64,000 nucleotides of DNA from Haliclona indistincta (lineage: Eukaryota > Porifera > Demospongiae > Haplosclerida > Chalinidae), in contig OZ024786.1 of the NCBI GenBank assembly GCA_964017065.1, positions 12,409,596-12,473,595 on the forward strand. Direction: 5' to 3'. Shown here piece after piece: positions 36,605 to 48,828 of this stretch (position 1 is the stretch's first letter; every line of letters begins with the position of its first letter). Position numbers and translations under genes: made by a program. The notes under the pieces are model-generated. The model had not been told where the DNA came from. It ran no database searches and worked only from the letters and a program-made list of their open reading frames with translations.

Positions 36605-36649
<45 letters not shown>

Positions 36650-36815
36650 CCTCCCTCCCTCCCTCCCTCCTTTCTTCTCCCTCCCTCTCTCTCTCTCTCT
36701 CTCCCTCCCTCCCTCCCTCCCTCCCTCCCTCCCTCCCTCCCTCCCTCCCTCCCTCCCTCCCTCCCTCCCTCCCTCTCTCTCTCTCCCTCCTTCCTTCTCC
36801 CTCTCTCCTTCAGGT
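36413..36815. repeat. CT/TCCC simple-sequence tract
   Basis: Long runs of (CT)n and (TCCC)n, with short CTTTCTTCTC interruptions, in the Sec24 intron between the SAVQSG and ILGVTCRML exons. The open frames across it are low-complexity artefacts. Confidence 0.95.
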
Positions 36816-38183
36816 ATTCTCGGTGTGACGTGTCGTATGTTGCTCGATCACTTGCACAAGTTACCCGGTGATGGCCGCACTATGGTTGGGTTCCTGACTG
36901 TTGATAGCTCTTTACATTTCTACAATCTCAAGGTACTCATCATCAAACACCATACTACATGTACCATACATTTGTACTTCCTTCTTGCAGGCTGATTTGA
37001 CACAACCTCAGATGCTTGTGATTTCTGATCTAGACGGTTTGTAGCAATTTTGCTCTTGTTCATGTGTTGCTACCAGTAGCCACAGAATCTTTATTATCAT
37101 GAAATGCCTCATTCCTGAAATTTATACACGACTAGAGCCAGTTGACTAACCATGTAGTAGCTATATCTCATGATGATCACTCTCACACTGTCGGTTCTGC
37201 TACTGACTGCACTGATGATAGAGTGTGTCTGAAGAATACTGTTGTTGGCTATACATGAACGATACAGTGTAGTGAGAAATTGAAGGTCAAAATTATGCCA
37301 CACGGTAACAGTGGCATATTTAGGGTTTTAATGGCGAATTTAATTTTGGCAAAGCTCGATGAGCCAAATTCTCCAAGATTTTCTCTCAACAAAGTGCTCT
37401 ATTATATAGTACAATGTGGCTGACGGTGTTGTATTAGGGTGCTCTCTTATTGGAGTCACTTTTACTCAATCATAATTATTGTAGATGTGTTTCTTCCTTC
37501 ACCAATATCACTTCTCTGTAACCTGAGAGAGTCAAAAGAGGTTTGTACTATGCATACACGAGAGCATGTAGGACCAACCTTGTATGTACAATAAATATTA
37601 TTATTATAATTATTCATACATGCGTTGACTTTACATTTGTCTTCTACTCAGTTGATCAAATCTCTACTGGAGGATCTGCCGAGGATGTTTGGTAATAACA
37701 AGATCGGTCATTGTGCTCTCGGTGCTGCACTGCTGGTAGCTGAGAAACTACTGGTAAGCTAACTCACTCTTCCTTCCACACCACACCCTTTGAACAGAAG
37801 CTTTGCTGTTACAGAGGTTGTGTTCTACATGTAAATGCTGATATTGGGCCATAAGCCAGCTATGGTTTTATAAGTACCATCTCATTTTTGTCCACAGCAT
37901 CCTATCGGTGGTAGGGTCACAGTGTTGCTCTCCTCTCGACCCAGTATTGGACCAGGAGCTGTCAGTAAAGAAGCCCCATCACCTGGAGCTGCTAAAAGAG
38001 TGAGAACAAGAATTGATATAATTATTGGCATCATGTTACATTGTGACTTTTTAGGATCAGATCAACATGTCTGCCTCGACAGATTTCTACAAGAAGATAG
38101 CACTGAAGTGTTCCTCACAGCAGATAGCAATGGACCTGTTTGTGTGTACCTCACAATACGTGGACCTGGTTACCATCTGTAAG

Positions 38184-38723
38184 TAGCCTCATACCCAGGC
38201 TCTCAGCGTGGGTGGCTATTAGAGAGCCTGGTACGCATTGCATGCGCATGCGCGAATAATGACGTGATGTAATCATCTGATGGTTACATCGTATACTACA
38301 GTGAACTACCGTGCACTCTTGCTTATATCAGGATACTCATTGTTAGTTTTGAAAAAAAAAACCGATGAAGCATTGTGCTGCTACGAGCCATATGGAATGC
38401 CATGAATGGAATTATTCTCGATTTTGGCCTGATTTCGACAAATTAAGTGTTCTATGTCTAGACAGACCTCCAATTGCTCACAATTTGGTCGTGTGTACCT
38501 GGACAAGCGGCCAAGTAGATGCAGCAGCTTGCCTGAGCGTGGTTGGATCCCAAACAATATTTCCAGCATTGTTCACATTAATGCATAAGTTTATAAAGGC
38601 GAGGGCGGTGTCTTTTGATTATTCACCCGCGCTTTTCAAAATCTGACGCATGCATATGCAATGCGTACCAGGCTCTCTAATAGCCACCCACGCAGCCCAC
38701 CCGAGAGCCTGGGTATGAGGCTA
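38184..38723. mobile_element. 540-bp TIR transposon in a Sec24 intron
   Basis: Begins TAGCCTCATACCCAGGCTCT and ends with the inverse AGAGCCTGGGTATGAGGCTA. Longer subterminal inverted segments include GGTACGCATTGCATG. The sister intron near 25,190 lacks it. A solo end of the same family (about 38732-38750) follows directly. Similar CCCAGGCCTAATATT ends occur near 17,870, 27,470, 41,650 and 48,390. Confidence 0.8.
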
Positions 38724-40917
38724 CGTAGACGTAGCCTCATACCCAGGCTGTGAGTGACATACCTATACAACATAAACAGATTACAGTGATTCCTCTAATA
38801 AAAGCCCGGGGCCTTTGTGTACTGTATATGTAATTTCTTTTTTCTTCACAGCTACGGTGTCTAAGTTCTCAGCTGGGCAGGTGTTCTACCATCCTGACTT
38901 CAGCCATCAGAATGACTGGACGAGATTAAAGTTTGAAAAAGACTTCAGGTGAGTGCGATCACATGACAATCACATGACAATCACCAAGGCACACCAGGTT
39001 CAGATCAAAGTTTCATTTTCCTTTTTTCCTCTCAGGCGGTATCTTTCTCGTAATATTGGGTTTGAAGCTGTGATGAGAATCAGATGTACTGAAGGTACAC
39101 ACACTCTCCTTCATCCTTTTCTACTTATCTTCCTTGTACATCTCTTGCTCTCTCCCTCCCTCTCTTCCTACCTCTCTTCTTCCTCCCCCTCTCTCTCAGG
39201 TCTCAGTATGCACACGTTTCATGGTAAATTCTTTGTTCGATCCACTGATCTACTCACTCTACCTAACGTCAATCCTGATCATGGGTTCTGTATGAATATA
39301 TCGATCGATGAGAATTTGAAAGACTACAACAATGTGTGTTTCCAAGCTGCTCTACTTTATACATCATATAGAGGTTAGTTACTGCATGGTCTACAGTAGT
39401 AAGTTGAGCTGTGTCTCATTGAATTCAACTGCCCCATAGCCTTGTACTGGGGACCACTAGCTGTGTCTCACTGTCGTCACTGACCACTAGTGGGACTGTC
39501 TCCTACATTGAGTAGTCTCGTGTGCCACCCACTGCATGCAAGGGGAAGGGTCTGGTTAAATTTAAGTCAAACTGCCCGAAATCTGGCCGGAGTTATTTGA
39601 ACCAATCATATTGAATATTTTGTGAAGTGGGAGGAGTCTTCTAGCCACGCTTGTGTTGTCAACAGCATAGAAGGATCTTTTCTTTGCCAAGGAAAGGACT
39701 TAGAGTTATACATTGACATTACATTAGTCTATCAAGTGTTTATACCTTTTAAAATTGTGGTTGTGTTGTTGTCAGGTGAGAGGCGTATCAGAGTCCACAC
39801 ACTGTGTGTTGCTGTCAGCTCTCAACCAGCTCATGTGTATGCTGGACTGAACGTACAAGCCATCACAGTAGTACTAGCAATGATGGGTAAGCACTAGAAC
39901 ATCATACATGCATGTTTCAGCCAAGCTCTGTGAAATGTGATCAGAATTACTCATTTTTTGTTACAGCTGCCGACAGATCAGCTAGTTCTAGTGTAGGAGA
40001 TGCCAGAGAGGTGAGCTACACTGTACATGTAGGATGAATATAATTACTTCCTCTCTTCAGGCACTGATGAACACAGTAGTTGACTCCACTAAAGCGTATC
40101 GTACCACACTGGCTTCCTCTATGCACTCCTCTCAGTTCTGTCTCCCTCTCTCACTGCGCCTTCTACCACTCTTCGTACTTGCTCTACTAAAAAACGTGAG
40201 CAATTTTACATAATTATTTTGTCACATTTTTTGATTTCAAGATTTTTTTGTGTACGGTTAATTAGAGTCACATTGATATATGGTATCTCCTATCTCTCTA
40301 CAGCCTGCATTCACACTCAATGCTAAAGTGAGCATGGACACATGAGCACAGGCCATGAACATCATCAAGGCCACACCCCACGATCAGTTGATGCTAATAG
40401 TGTATCCCAGGCTCTATGCTATACACACACTCACTGATGAGGTTGGCATGACAACACACTGACAATGACATTGAGCTGACCATTTTGCTTTCCTCACAGA
40501 ATCTAGAAGAGACATCTGACGGTCATGATGTGGTGACTAGTGTTATAATGCAGCTATCAGCTGAGAAGCTCACTAATTACGGGGTCTTCCTCCTCGACTA
40601 TGGGATGGTAAGACATCAAGACAACTCCTCATGTGTGTTACTATATGTTGTTGTCATGGTTACAGGGGTTGATGTGCTTTGTTGGTAAGGGAGTGTCTCT
40701 GGAGATCATGAGAAACTTGTTTGATGTTCCTCATTTTGGAGCAATGCCTGAATACATGGTGAGTGAGAGAGGATGAAAAATGTGTTCATTATCCTTCTCT
40801 AGCTCCAGTTTCCATCACTGGACAGTGATCTCTCTAAACTGGTTCGAACCTTTGTTGCTCAAATCAGGAACTCTCACAGCAACAATCTTCCCTTTTTGAT
40901 TATCAGGTGAGTGGAGA

Positions 40918-41523
40918 TTAACTCTTTAGTGACTGAATTATTTTGACGAAAATTCGGCTTGCTCTAAACTGACAGTTTGTCTTGCGATTTCTACAACATG
41001 CAGTACGCTAGCTGTTCCAAACTAGCACTGTTTTTTCCTGGCATGTCAAAGTTTACGACCATGTACTAAACTCTGAGTTGGCCACTCCCAATTCGGAACT
41101 GAAGCCGCTTAAGTGCTGCGACCTCGTCATTTTTCAGCCAATTTTGGTCTTCGTTTAGCCCTGGTGACTGATACAAAAACCTGGTGGTGTCCAGGTGAGC
41201 AAACAGCATAGTTTAGACCATATTCTATGCCCAAGTATGCATTTCCGGGCATCCTGAAGCCCCAAAAATGCCGAAAGCGGCGAGGGGCTCCGCCCCTTCG
41301 AACCCCGGGTTAAAGGGGGGACACCCCCTTTAAAAATTCCCCCATTCTATATATTTTAGTGGGGAGGGCGCGGCGAAAAACAGTGGGTTTTTTCAGGTAA
41401 AGTTAGCTTTTGCAATTAAACTTCATTTGACCTTTCTAGAGCACTTTTCACACTATTTATGACGTCTACAGTAGGTGGAGTCAATTATGACGGCTAAATC
41501 CGCTATAGGCCCTAAAGGGTTAA
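40918..41523. mobile_element. piggyBac-like MITE with TTAA target duplication
   Basis: A 598-bp insert between two TTAA copies (40918-40921 and 41520-41523). The inner ends are CTCTTTAGTG and the inverse of CCCTTTAGGG. The sister Sec24 copies near 17,735 and 48,260 read GAGATTAATGAGAATC, i.e. the empty site with a single TTAA. No transposase ORF. Confidence 0.88.
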
Positions 41524-42068
41524 TGAGAATCTATAGCTATCAATTGTACATTTGTACGATGTTGTAAGCATTGCGCTAAAGTCAGAGGAAGTGAGACGCG
41601 CAAGTGTTTTTTTAGGCCTCGAATATTTTAGGAATATTAGGCCTCGTACCCAGGCCTAATATTCTAGACCTGGGTACGAGGCTATATGTTTTGCACTCAT
41701 GTTTAATGATACAGTGCCGTGCTCATGGTCTGGCAAATTGCCTATAGTGCCTACTTGTCAATGATAAACATTTGTAAATTTCATATCACTCTCCCACTCC
41801 AGAGAAGATGGTCCTCATCGTTTACCATTCATTAACTACCTGATTGAAGACCGGACTGAAGACGGCACATCATATTACGAATATCTGCAGCACATTAGCC
41901 GACAAATTAAGTAGATCAATCTATAGTGGGTGTGGCTAGTTATCAAGTGTGGTAATGACAACTGGAGCTGTAGAAATTTTTACTATCTTAATCAAATTTA
42001 CTGTCTCTAAAAAATAATTGTACATTTCTGTTGTGGTAAAGAAAACGTTCTATACAAAATTCTAATTG

Positions 42069-45000
42069 TTAAATGAAACTGCATATGCTCGTCATAAAAA
42101 TAAAGGGTAGTCCTTTCTGTCTTCTTGTTGTGTTGACTGTTGCTGCTGTTGTCCTGAGCGCTTTACGTGACTGATATAGTTGATGTGAGTGATGTTCTTC
42201 GAAGTATTTACATGTATAAAAATAAAAAATGAGATCAAGATACTTAAGGTGACTATCCACTAGAGATTGTATGAGCTCCTTTCCTCCCACCTCCACACAC
42301 TGTAGCCACTCCTTTGCTCTCTCCTCAGTCACTGATGTTTCACCTGAGGCAGGCATGTTCAATACTAGACGTAGATTTCTCAGTGTGCTCTTACTGACAC
42401 ACTCTCCAATATTATTTAGTGTGCTGTCTGGATGTGTGGATGACAAGTATAGGTCCAAGTACTCCATTGAGCTGTTTGCAGTAAGAGCTGCTGCTAGTGA
42501 CAATGCTCCCTCATCTGTTGCAGTCTTTCCACCGATCGATAGATTCTTTATAGTATTGTTAGTCCTAAGAGCAGTAGCAATATGAGCTATACCAGTGTCA
42601 CTAATGTATTTGACATATAGTCCTTGCAGTGTCTTATTGACAGTAAGTGCTCTAGCTAGTGACTCTGCACCATCATCTGACATGTTGCAGTAAGTAATAC
42701 CAAGTTTTGTCATAGTGGTATTTGTTTGAAGTGCAGCGGAAATAAGAGCTATACCAGTGTCACTAATGTTATTGTAACTGACATATAGTTTTTGCAGTGT
42801 CTTATTGACAGTAAGTGCTCGAGCTAGTGACTCTGCACCATCATCTGACATGTTGCACTCAGAAATATTAAGTCTTGACATGGTAGTGTTTGTTCGAAGT
42901 GCAGCTGAAATAAGAGCTATGCCTTTGTCACCGATATTGTTATCACTGATATTCAGCTCTGTCACTCCATGTAAAGCACCTGCTGGACATGCCTCAGCAT
43001 GCTTGGAGAGCTCTCCCATCATTAGACCAAGTGAGTGATCATTGATACCACAGAAAGAAAGGTGCACTTCTACTTTTCTACTGTTCCTACAAACCAATGC
43101 CAGGAAGTATCCAACAGACATACAGTCCAGTGGACTCAAAGTAAGACGAGAGATATCTAGTATTCCACGGAGCCTTGGAAAAAATTTTGAATACAATGAC
43201 TGGTCGTCAATTTGTGCTTCATAAAAACACCTTACGTAATTAAGAAGAGAACGCTTGGAAGATTTATTATTAGTGAAATAACTACCTGTGATGATGTTAC
43301 GAACACCTTGATTGGTGAGCTTAGTGAACCCAGCATAGAACTGTAGTACAGCAGCGAATCGAGGCTCACTAAGTAGAGTCTGAAACACTGTCACTTGCCC
43401 ATCTCTTCCCATTTTGGAGATACGATAGGCAGCAAGCATTTCTTGGATCGAGAGATGAACAAAGTTGTACGAGATTGTTTTGCTGCTGGTTCCTGCCCAC
43501 TGGACCCTCTGCAGCACTCCCATGGCGGGGAGATCCTGTTGTGCAGGTGTGGCTACTGTTGGTAGAATCTGAGATAAGAAATTGAGAATCATATCCCAAC
43601 TGCTTCTAGGCAGGATAGATGGAAGCTCATCTTGTGTGAAGACGATCTTGTTGTTCATCACACCCTCGTATGCTAGTTTGCTGATGTGCTTTAGCTGTTT
43701 CTTGAGGTCACGAGGGAGGTCATCGAGTGAGGATATTGTTCCAAGAGTACGTTTTGGCTGACGAGTGTTCACTTCACGAGCAATAAAGCACAACAGAAGT
43801 TCGCGAAACATCTCAAAGTGGGTGGTAGGTAGTGTACGGTCACGTTGCAGATATAGAAGTGTAAGAATGGCGGAATTCAGTGGTATGTAACAGCTGCTTT
43901 CAATGGCTGGATAGTTGGCTAAATGATCTTTTATTTTTCTGCACTCATCTTCTAGTATCGTAGAGGATAGCTGAGTAGACAGTGCTTCTCGGAAGTACTC
44001 ATGAATGCTCTCTTTAGTGAACCCAAGAATCTCAACTCTCTTCACATTTGGTCTCTTGTGCAGGTCTATGGAGGAGTCAGGTCGAGAGGTGATGAGGATG
44101 GTAGTGTTGGATGAAACAGAACGAAGAAGCTTGCCAAGATACGAATTATCAGTAGGGTGCTTAGGATCTGGAGGTGCTCGAAGGCAAGCCGGTCCCTCAT
44201 CCCACCCATCGAGAATGAGGAGGAATTTAAGACCATCTTTTATGCACTGGTCTACGTTAGTTACGATATCATCAATGCCTTCCTCACCATCGCTAGCTAA
44301 GAGAAGTAGCTGGTGTAAAGTAAAGTCAAATCCAGCTGAATGAACAGCTGGGTGACGCAGGTGAACAAGAATTACAAGATCAAACATGCCTAGATTGCCA
44401 TCGTCCCACTTCTGGCAGTAGTGGTATGCTAGAGTGCTCTTGCCTGACCCGAACGCTCCCTCTACCAAAATCACCAATGGCGGACGAAAATTTCTGAAGA
44501 TGCCTTCATCAAAGATGCTATCCATATCTACCGGCACCTTACTAGCCATGAGTGGCTCTATCTCTCCCTTGACTCTGTGCTCGATCAGCTCATCTGGTTC
44601 ACGAGTGTGTCGTGTTCCCTTCTCGTTAGTCATAGCTAGTTTGATATGCTTACAGTTAGGTAGTGAGAGCCAGGTTGTGGGTGGAGTTTGATAGATTCTC
44701 TTGAGTTTGTCCACATACACAGTGAGTGAAGAGTGATCTGTAGTGAGAGCAATGATAGGGTGTGGTTAATAAAATATGGAATAGCACGTACAATGATCAT
44801 GGAGATGATTCATCATTGTCACTATTGGTGCATGTTCGTAAACATTATAGCTCACCATTCATAGTGGACTGTATTCTAGCACTGATTGTGGTCCCACCTG
44901 TGATAGTGAACACACACAGTAACCTCACTAACTGAGTTGTGTTAGAGGGTTATACGTCTCTACTGGTTTACTAACTACACATGTTGTGTTGTAGTACCTG

Positions 45001-45377
45001 AGCGAGCTAGAGGGCAACCAACAGCTGTAGCTAGCTCCTGAGCTACAGCAGGCTCGTCACACATCACGACAGCATCAATCAACATGACCCACTGGTTGCC
45101 GGTAATGCTGCCTACCCACCGGTAGATTAGCTCCTGAAGCATACTAGCCAGGTCTCTGGAGCTTGCTTCGATGTTTGGAACAAGACTAGCGACTCGCAGT
45201 CCATTGGCGAGAAGTTTCCATTTGTGAGAAGGAAACTTGGCTTTTTGAAGCTCGAACAGAACTGAGTCTACATTGAAATCTGTCTCAGCTGAGGACAATA
45301 TGAGAAGTATAATTATATAATAATAGCATGTGATTACTACTGCCTGTCTCACCGTGGTCTGTAGAAGCTTGCGCCAT
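42069..45377 (-). CDS. NLR5: Death-like + NACHT + LRR receptor, intact, extra LRRs
   Basis: Predicted cytosolic immune sensor. Exons: 45353-45377 (start, MAQASTDH), 44998-45288 (Death-like), 44856-44897 (42-nt linker) and 42069-44737 (NACHT-LRR). Phase 1 throughout; the total is 3027 nt, or 1008 aa, with no stop. Walker A GAFGSGKST, Walker B LILDGWDE, sensor LITSRPDSS. It is about 53 residues longer than NLR1 because an LRR pair is duplicated (around 42,610-42,880): two rounds of CNMSDDGAESLARALTVNKT occur, the later one having lost part of the NNIS turn. A CRE lies 74 bp upstream. Its stop is 155 bp from a Sec24 stop on the other strand. Confidence 0.88.
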
Positions 45378-45450
45378 GACTCAAGGAATTTTTTTGCTAG
45401 CTGGGTGGGCGTAGCTGTGTGGGTGGTCGGCCGGGCTGCAGGGCCAGACA

Positions 45451-45498
45451 TGACGTCAGCGGTAGATTGCATGTTCGGTCACACCCACAAAGATGGCG
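45451..45498. promoter_or_regulatory. NLR5 promoter: CRE plus AAGATGGCG motif
   Basis: TGACGTCA at 45451-45458, 74 bp upstream of the ATG, and CCACAAAGATGGCG ending at 45498, as upstream of NLR3 and NLR4. Confidence 0.5.
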
Positions 45499-46263
45499 TC
45501 TGACATGAACTTCTCTCAAGTTCTCTGACAGTTTTCAGCTGTCTTGTTCGCTTCTCTCCAGACTGCCAATGGCTGGTGTTAAAGTTTGTGCTCACAGCAG
45601 TGCCTGATCGCGGGGAAGCACTGACAAGTCTGCCGGCACGTGGACTAGCTGCATGAATGCTGCTATGCATGCATGGTCACTCTAGCTGTCATCATGTACT
45701 GACCATGCTCAAGTGAGACGTCGTATAGGTAACTAGAAAGAATGATGTATTACTCTATTGGTGATTCTAAGAATCTTTTTCACCTAGTTCACTTTATTTC
45801 TTCAGCACGTACTCATTTCAGTCTGACTTATTCTCTAGCTCCCACATATGTCCCAGCCCTAGTAGGTGTGGTCTATAGAGCAACGAGAATGGACATGTAA
45901 GATAGACGAGGGCTCAGCCGGACTAGTCTTAGATGCATTAGCAGCTTTGAGTAATGTGTCTGCTGTCAGTCCCATCAACTAGTGCTACTAATAAAGAGTG
46001 AGATCAATTCATGATACACACACACACGTATACAAGGACGGACGTATTATTATTAACCTCTTTTTAAATACATGTATCAATTCTGAGCTGACAGCATCAT
46101 GTGCTATCTTCCTAGTTAATGGTTATTATAGTGTATTCTATGACTCTGTGACTGAATGTGATTTATTATAATGTTCATTGTATCAGAACTTCAGAATTAC
46201 ATAAGTTACACTAAACACTATCTGTACTTTTTGTTATAAAGTGATTTTTCATTCTTGTCTCAG

Positions 46264-48656
46264 GATCAGATCAACATGTCTGCATCGACAGATTTCTACA
46301 AGAAGATAGCACGCGAGTGTTCCTCACAGCAGATAGCAATGGACCTGTTTGTGTGTACCTCACAATAAGTGGACCTGGTTACCATATGTATCATCACCCA
46401 CTGGTTTGCCTCATCCTCCTCCTTCTCCTCTAACTAACTCTTCTGTAAGTGCTCCTCTTACTCAATCCTCTTTCCTTCCAACCCCTACTACTAGACAAGC
46501 CCACCCCCAACTGGAATGTCTACTTGAATAGCTCCTCCTAGTGTCCTTTTGAGGATAGGTTGAAATAGGAAATAGCCTAGGATAAGTGCTGATTTAAGCC
46601 ATAACTCAATCCTTATGGTTTACTACTGTCCCATAACCAGGGCTTCAATTCAACTTCTTTCAATTTAGCCAGCAGGGCTAGTAAACTCTATCCCAAAACT
46701 GTTTCTACTAGCCCAATGAATAATTATTAAGCTAATTATTTTATGCTTTTATGAACTTGCTTCTACTCAAATTCTGCAGTAAGCTTACTAGTTTCTCTAG
46801 CCTGCTGGACTACCAACCTGTACTAATTTGAAGCCCTGCAATTCCAGTTCTTCTTGTATAGTGGGCACAGGTCACTCTATGTACTTTTGACTTCAGCATT
46901 GCACGCAGTCTTTAAATAACTATAATATATTTTGAGTAGTCGAACAGTTCATACGTGGAGTCCTTATGATGAGTAGCATCATAGACACAAGGTATAGACA
47001 TGGTGTGTTATGAGATTCTCTTTAGGAGCACTTTTACAGTTTGGACAAAACTGTACAGTATCTTCCTCCATGACTAACACTGCAAGTGTGGGACAATGAC
47101 TTGTTTAGTCCTGATGATTTCATTGGTAAGATCATCACTAGACGGTTCTCATTATGTGATACTCATCATCATAGGAACAACTGATATTGATCTACTACTG
47201 GTGCTTCCGGACACTCTCCCTCTCATATCGGTGGTTATCCTCGTCCTACTCAACCTCCTCTGCTCCCTACTAGCTCCTCAGCTCAGCCGCCATCAATGGG
47301 TCAACCCTATCCTGGTATGACTGGTCCCAGTACAGCACCTAATCCCTCCTCCTCCTCGACTGGTAGACCATATGGACAGCCCACACCAGTACATGCAAAC
47401 ACCACAGCAACAACCAATGGTTATTGCTTTGTCTAGTTGACAAAGATGTGTTTCCAACTTTCCATTGAAACTTTATTGGATATTGTGCTGTTGTTATGCT
47501 CTTGAAGGGGCTAAATTTTGAATAAAAAACATCTGGCGTCTGGCTTGAAAATCATGAGAGATGGCTGAGCAAATTTGTAAATGCAAATTAATTTTTTCTT
47601 GGGTCATCAAAATTTGTTCAAATAATTATTTTTAGTCATAATTTATCATTTGACTAATTTTATGCAATATAACGACAATCGGCAAAAAGTGCATTTTTTA
47701 GTCAAACACGAACAGTCATAACTTATTTTCCTTTCCAGCCGCCTGAAGTTCGTCCAGTCAATCTGATGGAGCAGTGTCACCTTCTCCCTCCCACTCCTCT
47801 CTCTCATCCTCTCCCTGCTCTGACCATCTGCACTTTAAACAGAATCTAGAAGAGACATCTGACGGTCGTGATGTGGTGACTAGTGTTATAATGCAGCTAT
47901 ATCAGCTGAGAAGCTCACTAATTACGGGGTCTTCCTCCTCGACTATGGGATGGTAAGACATCAAGACAACTCCTCATGTGTGTTACTATATGTTGTTGTC
48001 ATGGTTACAGGGGTTGATGTGCTTTGTTGGTAAGGGAGTGTCTCCAGAGATCATGAGAAACTTGTTTGATGTTCCTCATTTTGGAGCAATGCCTGAATAC
48101 ATGGTGAGTGAGAGAGGATGAAAAATGTGTTCATTATCCTTCTCTAGCTCCAGTTTCCATCACTGGACAGTGATCTCTCTAAACTGGTTCGTACCTTTGT
48201 TGCTCAAATCAGGAACTCTCACAGCAACAATCTTCCCTTGTTGATTATCAGGTGAGTAGAGATTAATGAGAATCTATAGCTATCAATTGTACATTTGTAC
48301 GATGTTGTAAGCATTGCGCTAAAGTCAGAGGAAGTGAGACGCGCAAGTGTTTTTTAAGCCTCGAATATTTTAGGAATATTAGGACTCATATACCCAGGCC
48401 TAATATTCTAGACCTGGGATCGAGGCTACGTTTTGCACTCATGCTTAATGATACAGTGCCGTGCTCATGGTCTGGCAAATTGCCTATAGTGCCTACTTGT
48501 CAATGATAAACATTTGTAAATTACATATTATTCTCCCACTCCAGAGAGGATGGTCCTCATCGTTTACCATTCATTAACTACCTGATTGAAGACCGGACTG
48601 AAGACGGCACATCATATTACGAATATTTGCAGCACATTAGCCGACAAATTAAGTAG
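46264..48656 (+). pseudogene. Sec24A/B-like, internally deleted copy
   Basis: Starts with the displaced DQINM exon (46264 onward), now ended by TAA at 46366-46368 where sister copies have TAC. Proline-rich pieces follow (about 46400-46530 and 47190-47420). Then PPEVRPVNLMEQ (about 47740) is fused near 47,830 directly to the NLEETSDG exon, so the zinc finger, trunk, beta-sandwich and most of the helical region are gone. The GLMCFVGKGVSPE exon (about 48011), the SSLDSDL exon and the last exon 48545-48656 remain. It ends 173 bp from the NLR6 stop. Confidence 0.85.
46638..46838. mobile_element. 201-bp hAT-like MITE
   Basis: Ends CAGGGCTTCAATT and AATTTGAAGCCCTG are inverse of each other apart from one base. 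No matching 8-bp flanks are seen. Inserted within the deleted Sec24 copy. Confidence 0.55.
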
Positions 48657-48828
48657 ATCAATCTATAGTGGGTGTGGCTAGTTATCAAGTGTGGTAATGA
48701 CAACTGAAGTATGTCAGCTGTCAGCTGTATAAATTTTTACTAACTTTTTTATACTTACAGTCTCTAAAAATATTTGTACATTTCTGTTGTGCTATAGAAT
48801 TCAAAACGATTTATACAAATTTTAATTG

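Larger units (their letters stand above)
33573..41914 (+). pseudogene. Sec24A/B-like, fullest copy, one premature stop
   Basis: The most complete Sec24 copy. A 5' block of displaced exons (33573-33696 DQINM, about 34014-34108, about 34203-34262) and a proline-rich segment (about 34690-35090) precede an ordered core. This includes 35495-35722 (FTSSMTTIPATSSMLSK), 35933-36059 (zinc finger with CRIC and CNLC), 36112-36221, about 36267-36331 (FFFVIDVSYSAVQSG, trunk), about 36815-36931, then beta-sandwich, helical and gelsolin-like exons to 41803-41914, ending YYEYLQHISRQIK. In the exon at about 40304-40440, SMDARAQAM of the 22-27 kb copy reads SMDT-stop-AQAM (CGA to TGA, about 40341). This stop, and the lack of a clear start exon, argue for a pseudogene. 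If the stop is a sequencing error it would be the best candidate for a working gene. Confidence 0.8.

Noticed and set aside
38365..38646. 93-codon ORF as a gene
   Set aside because: It lies wholly inside the TIR element at 38184-38723, has no domain and is absent from sister copies.
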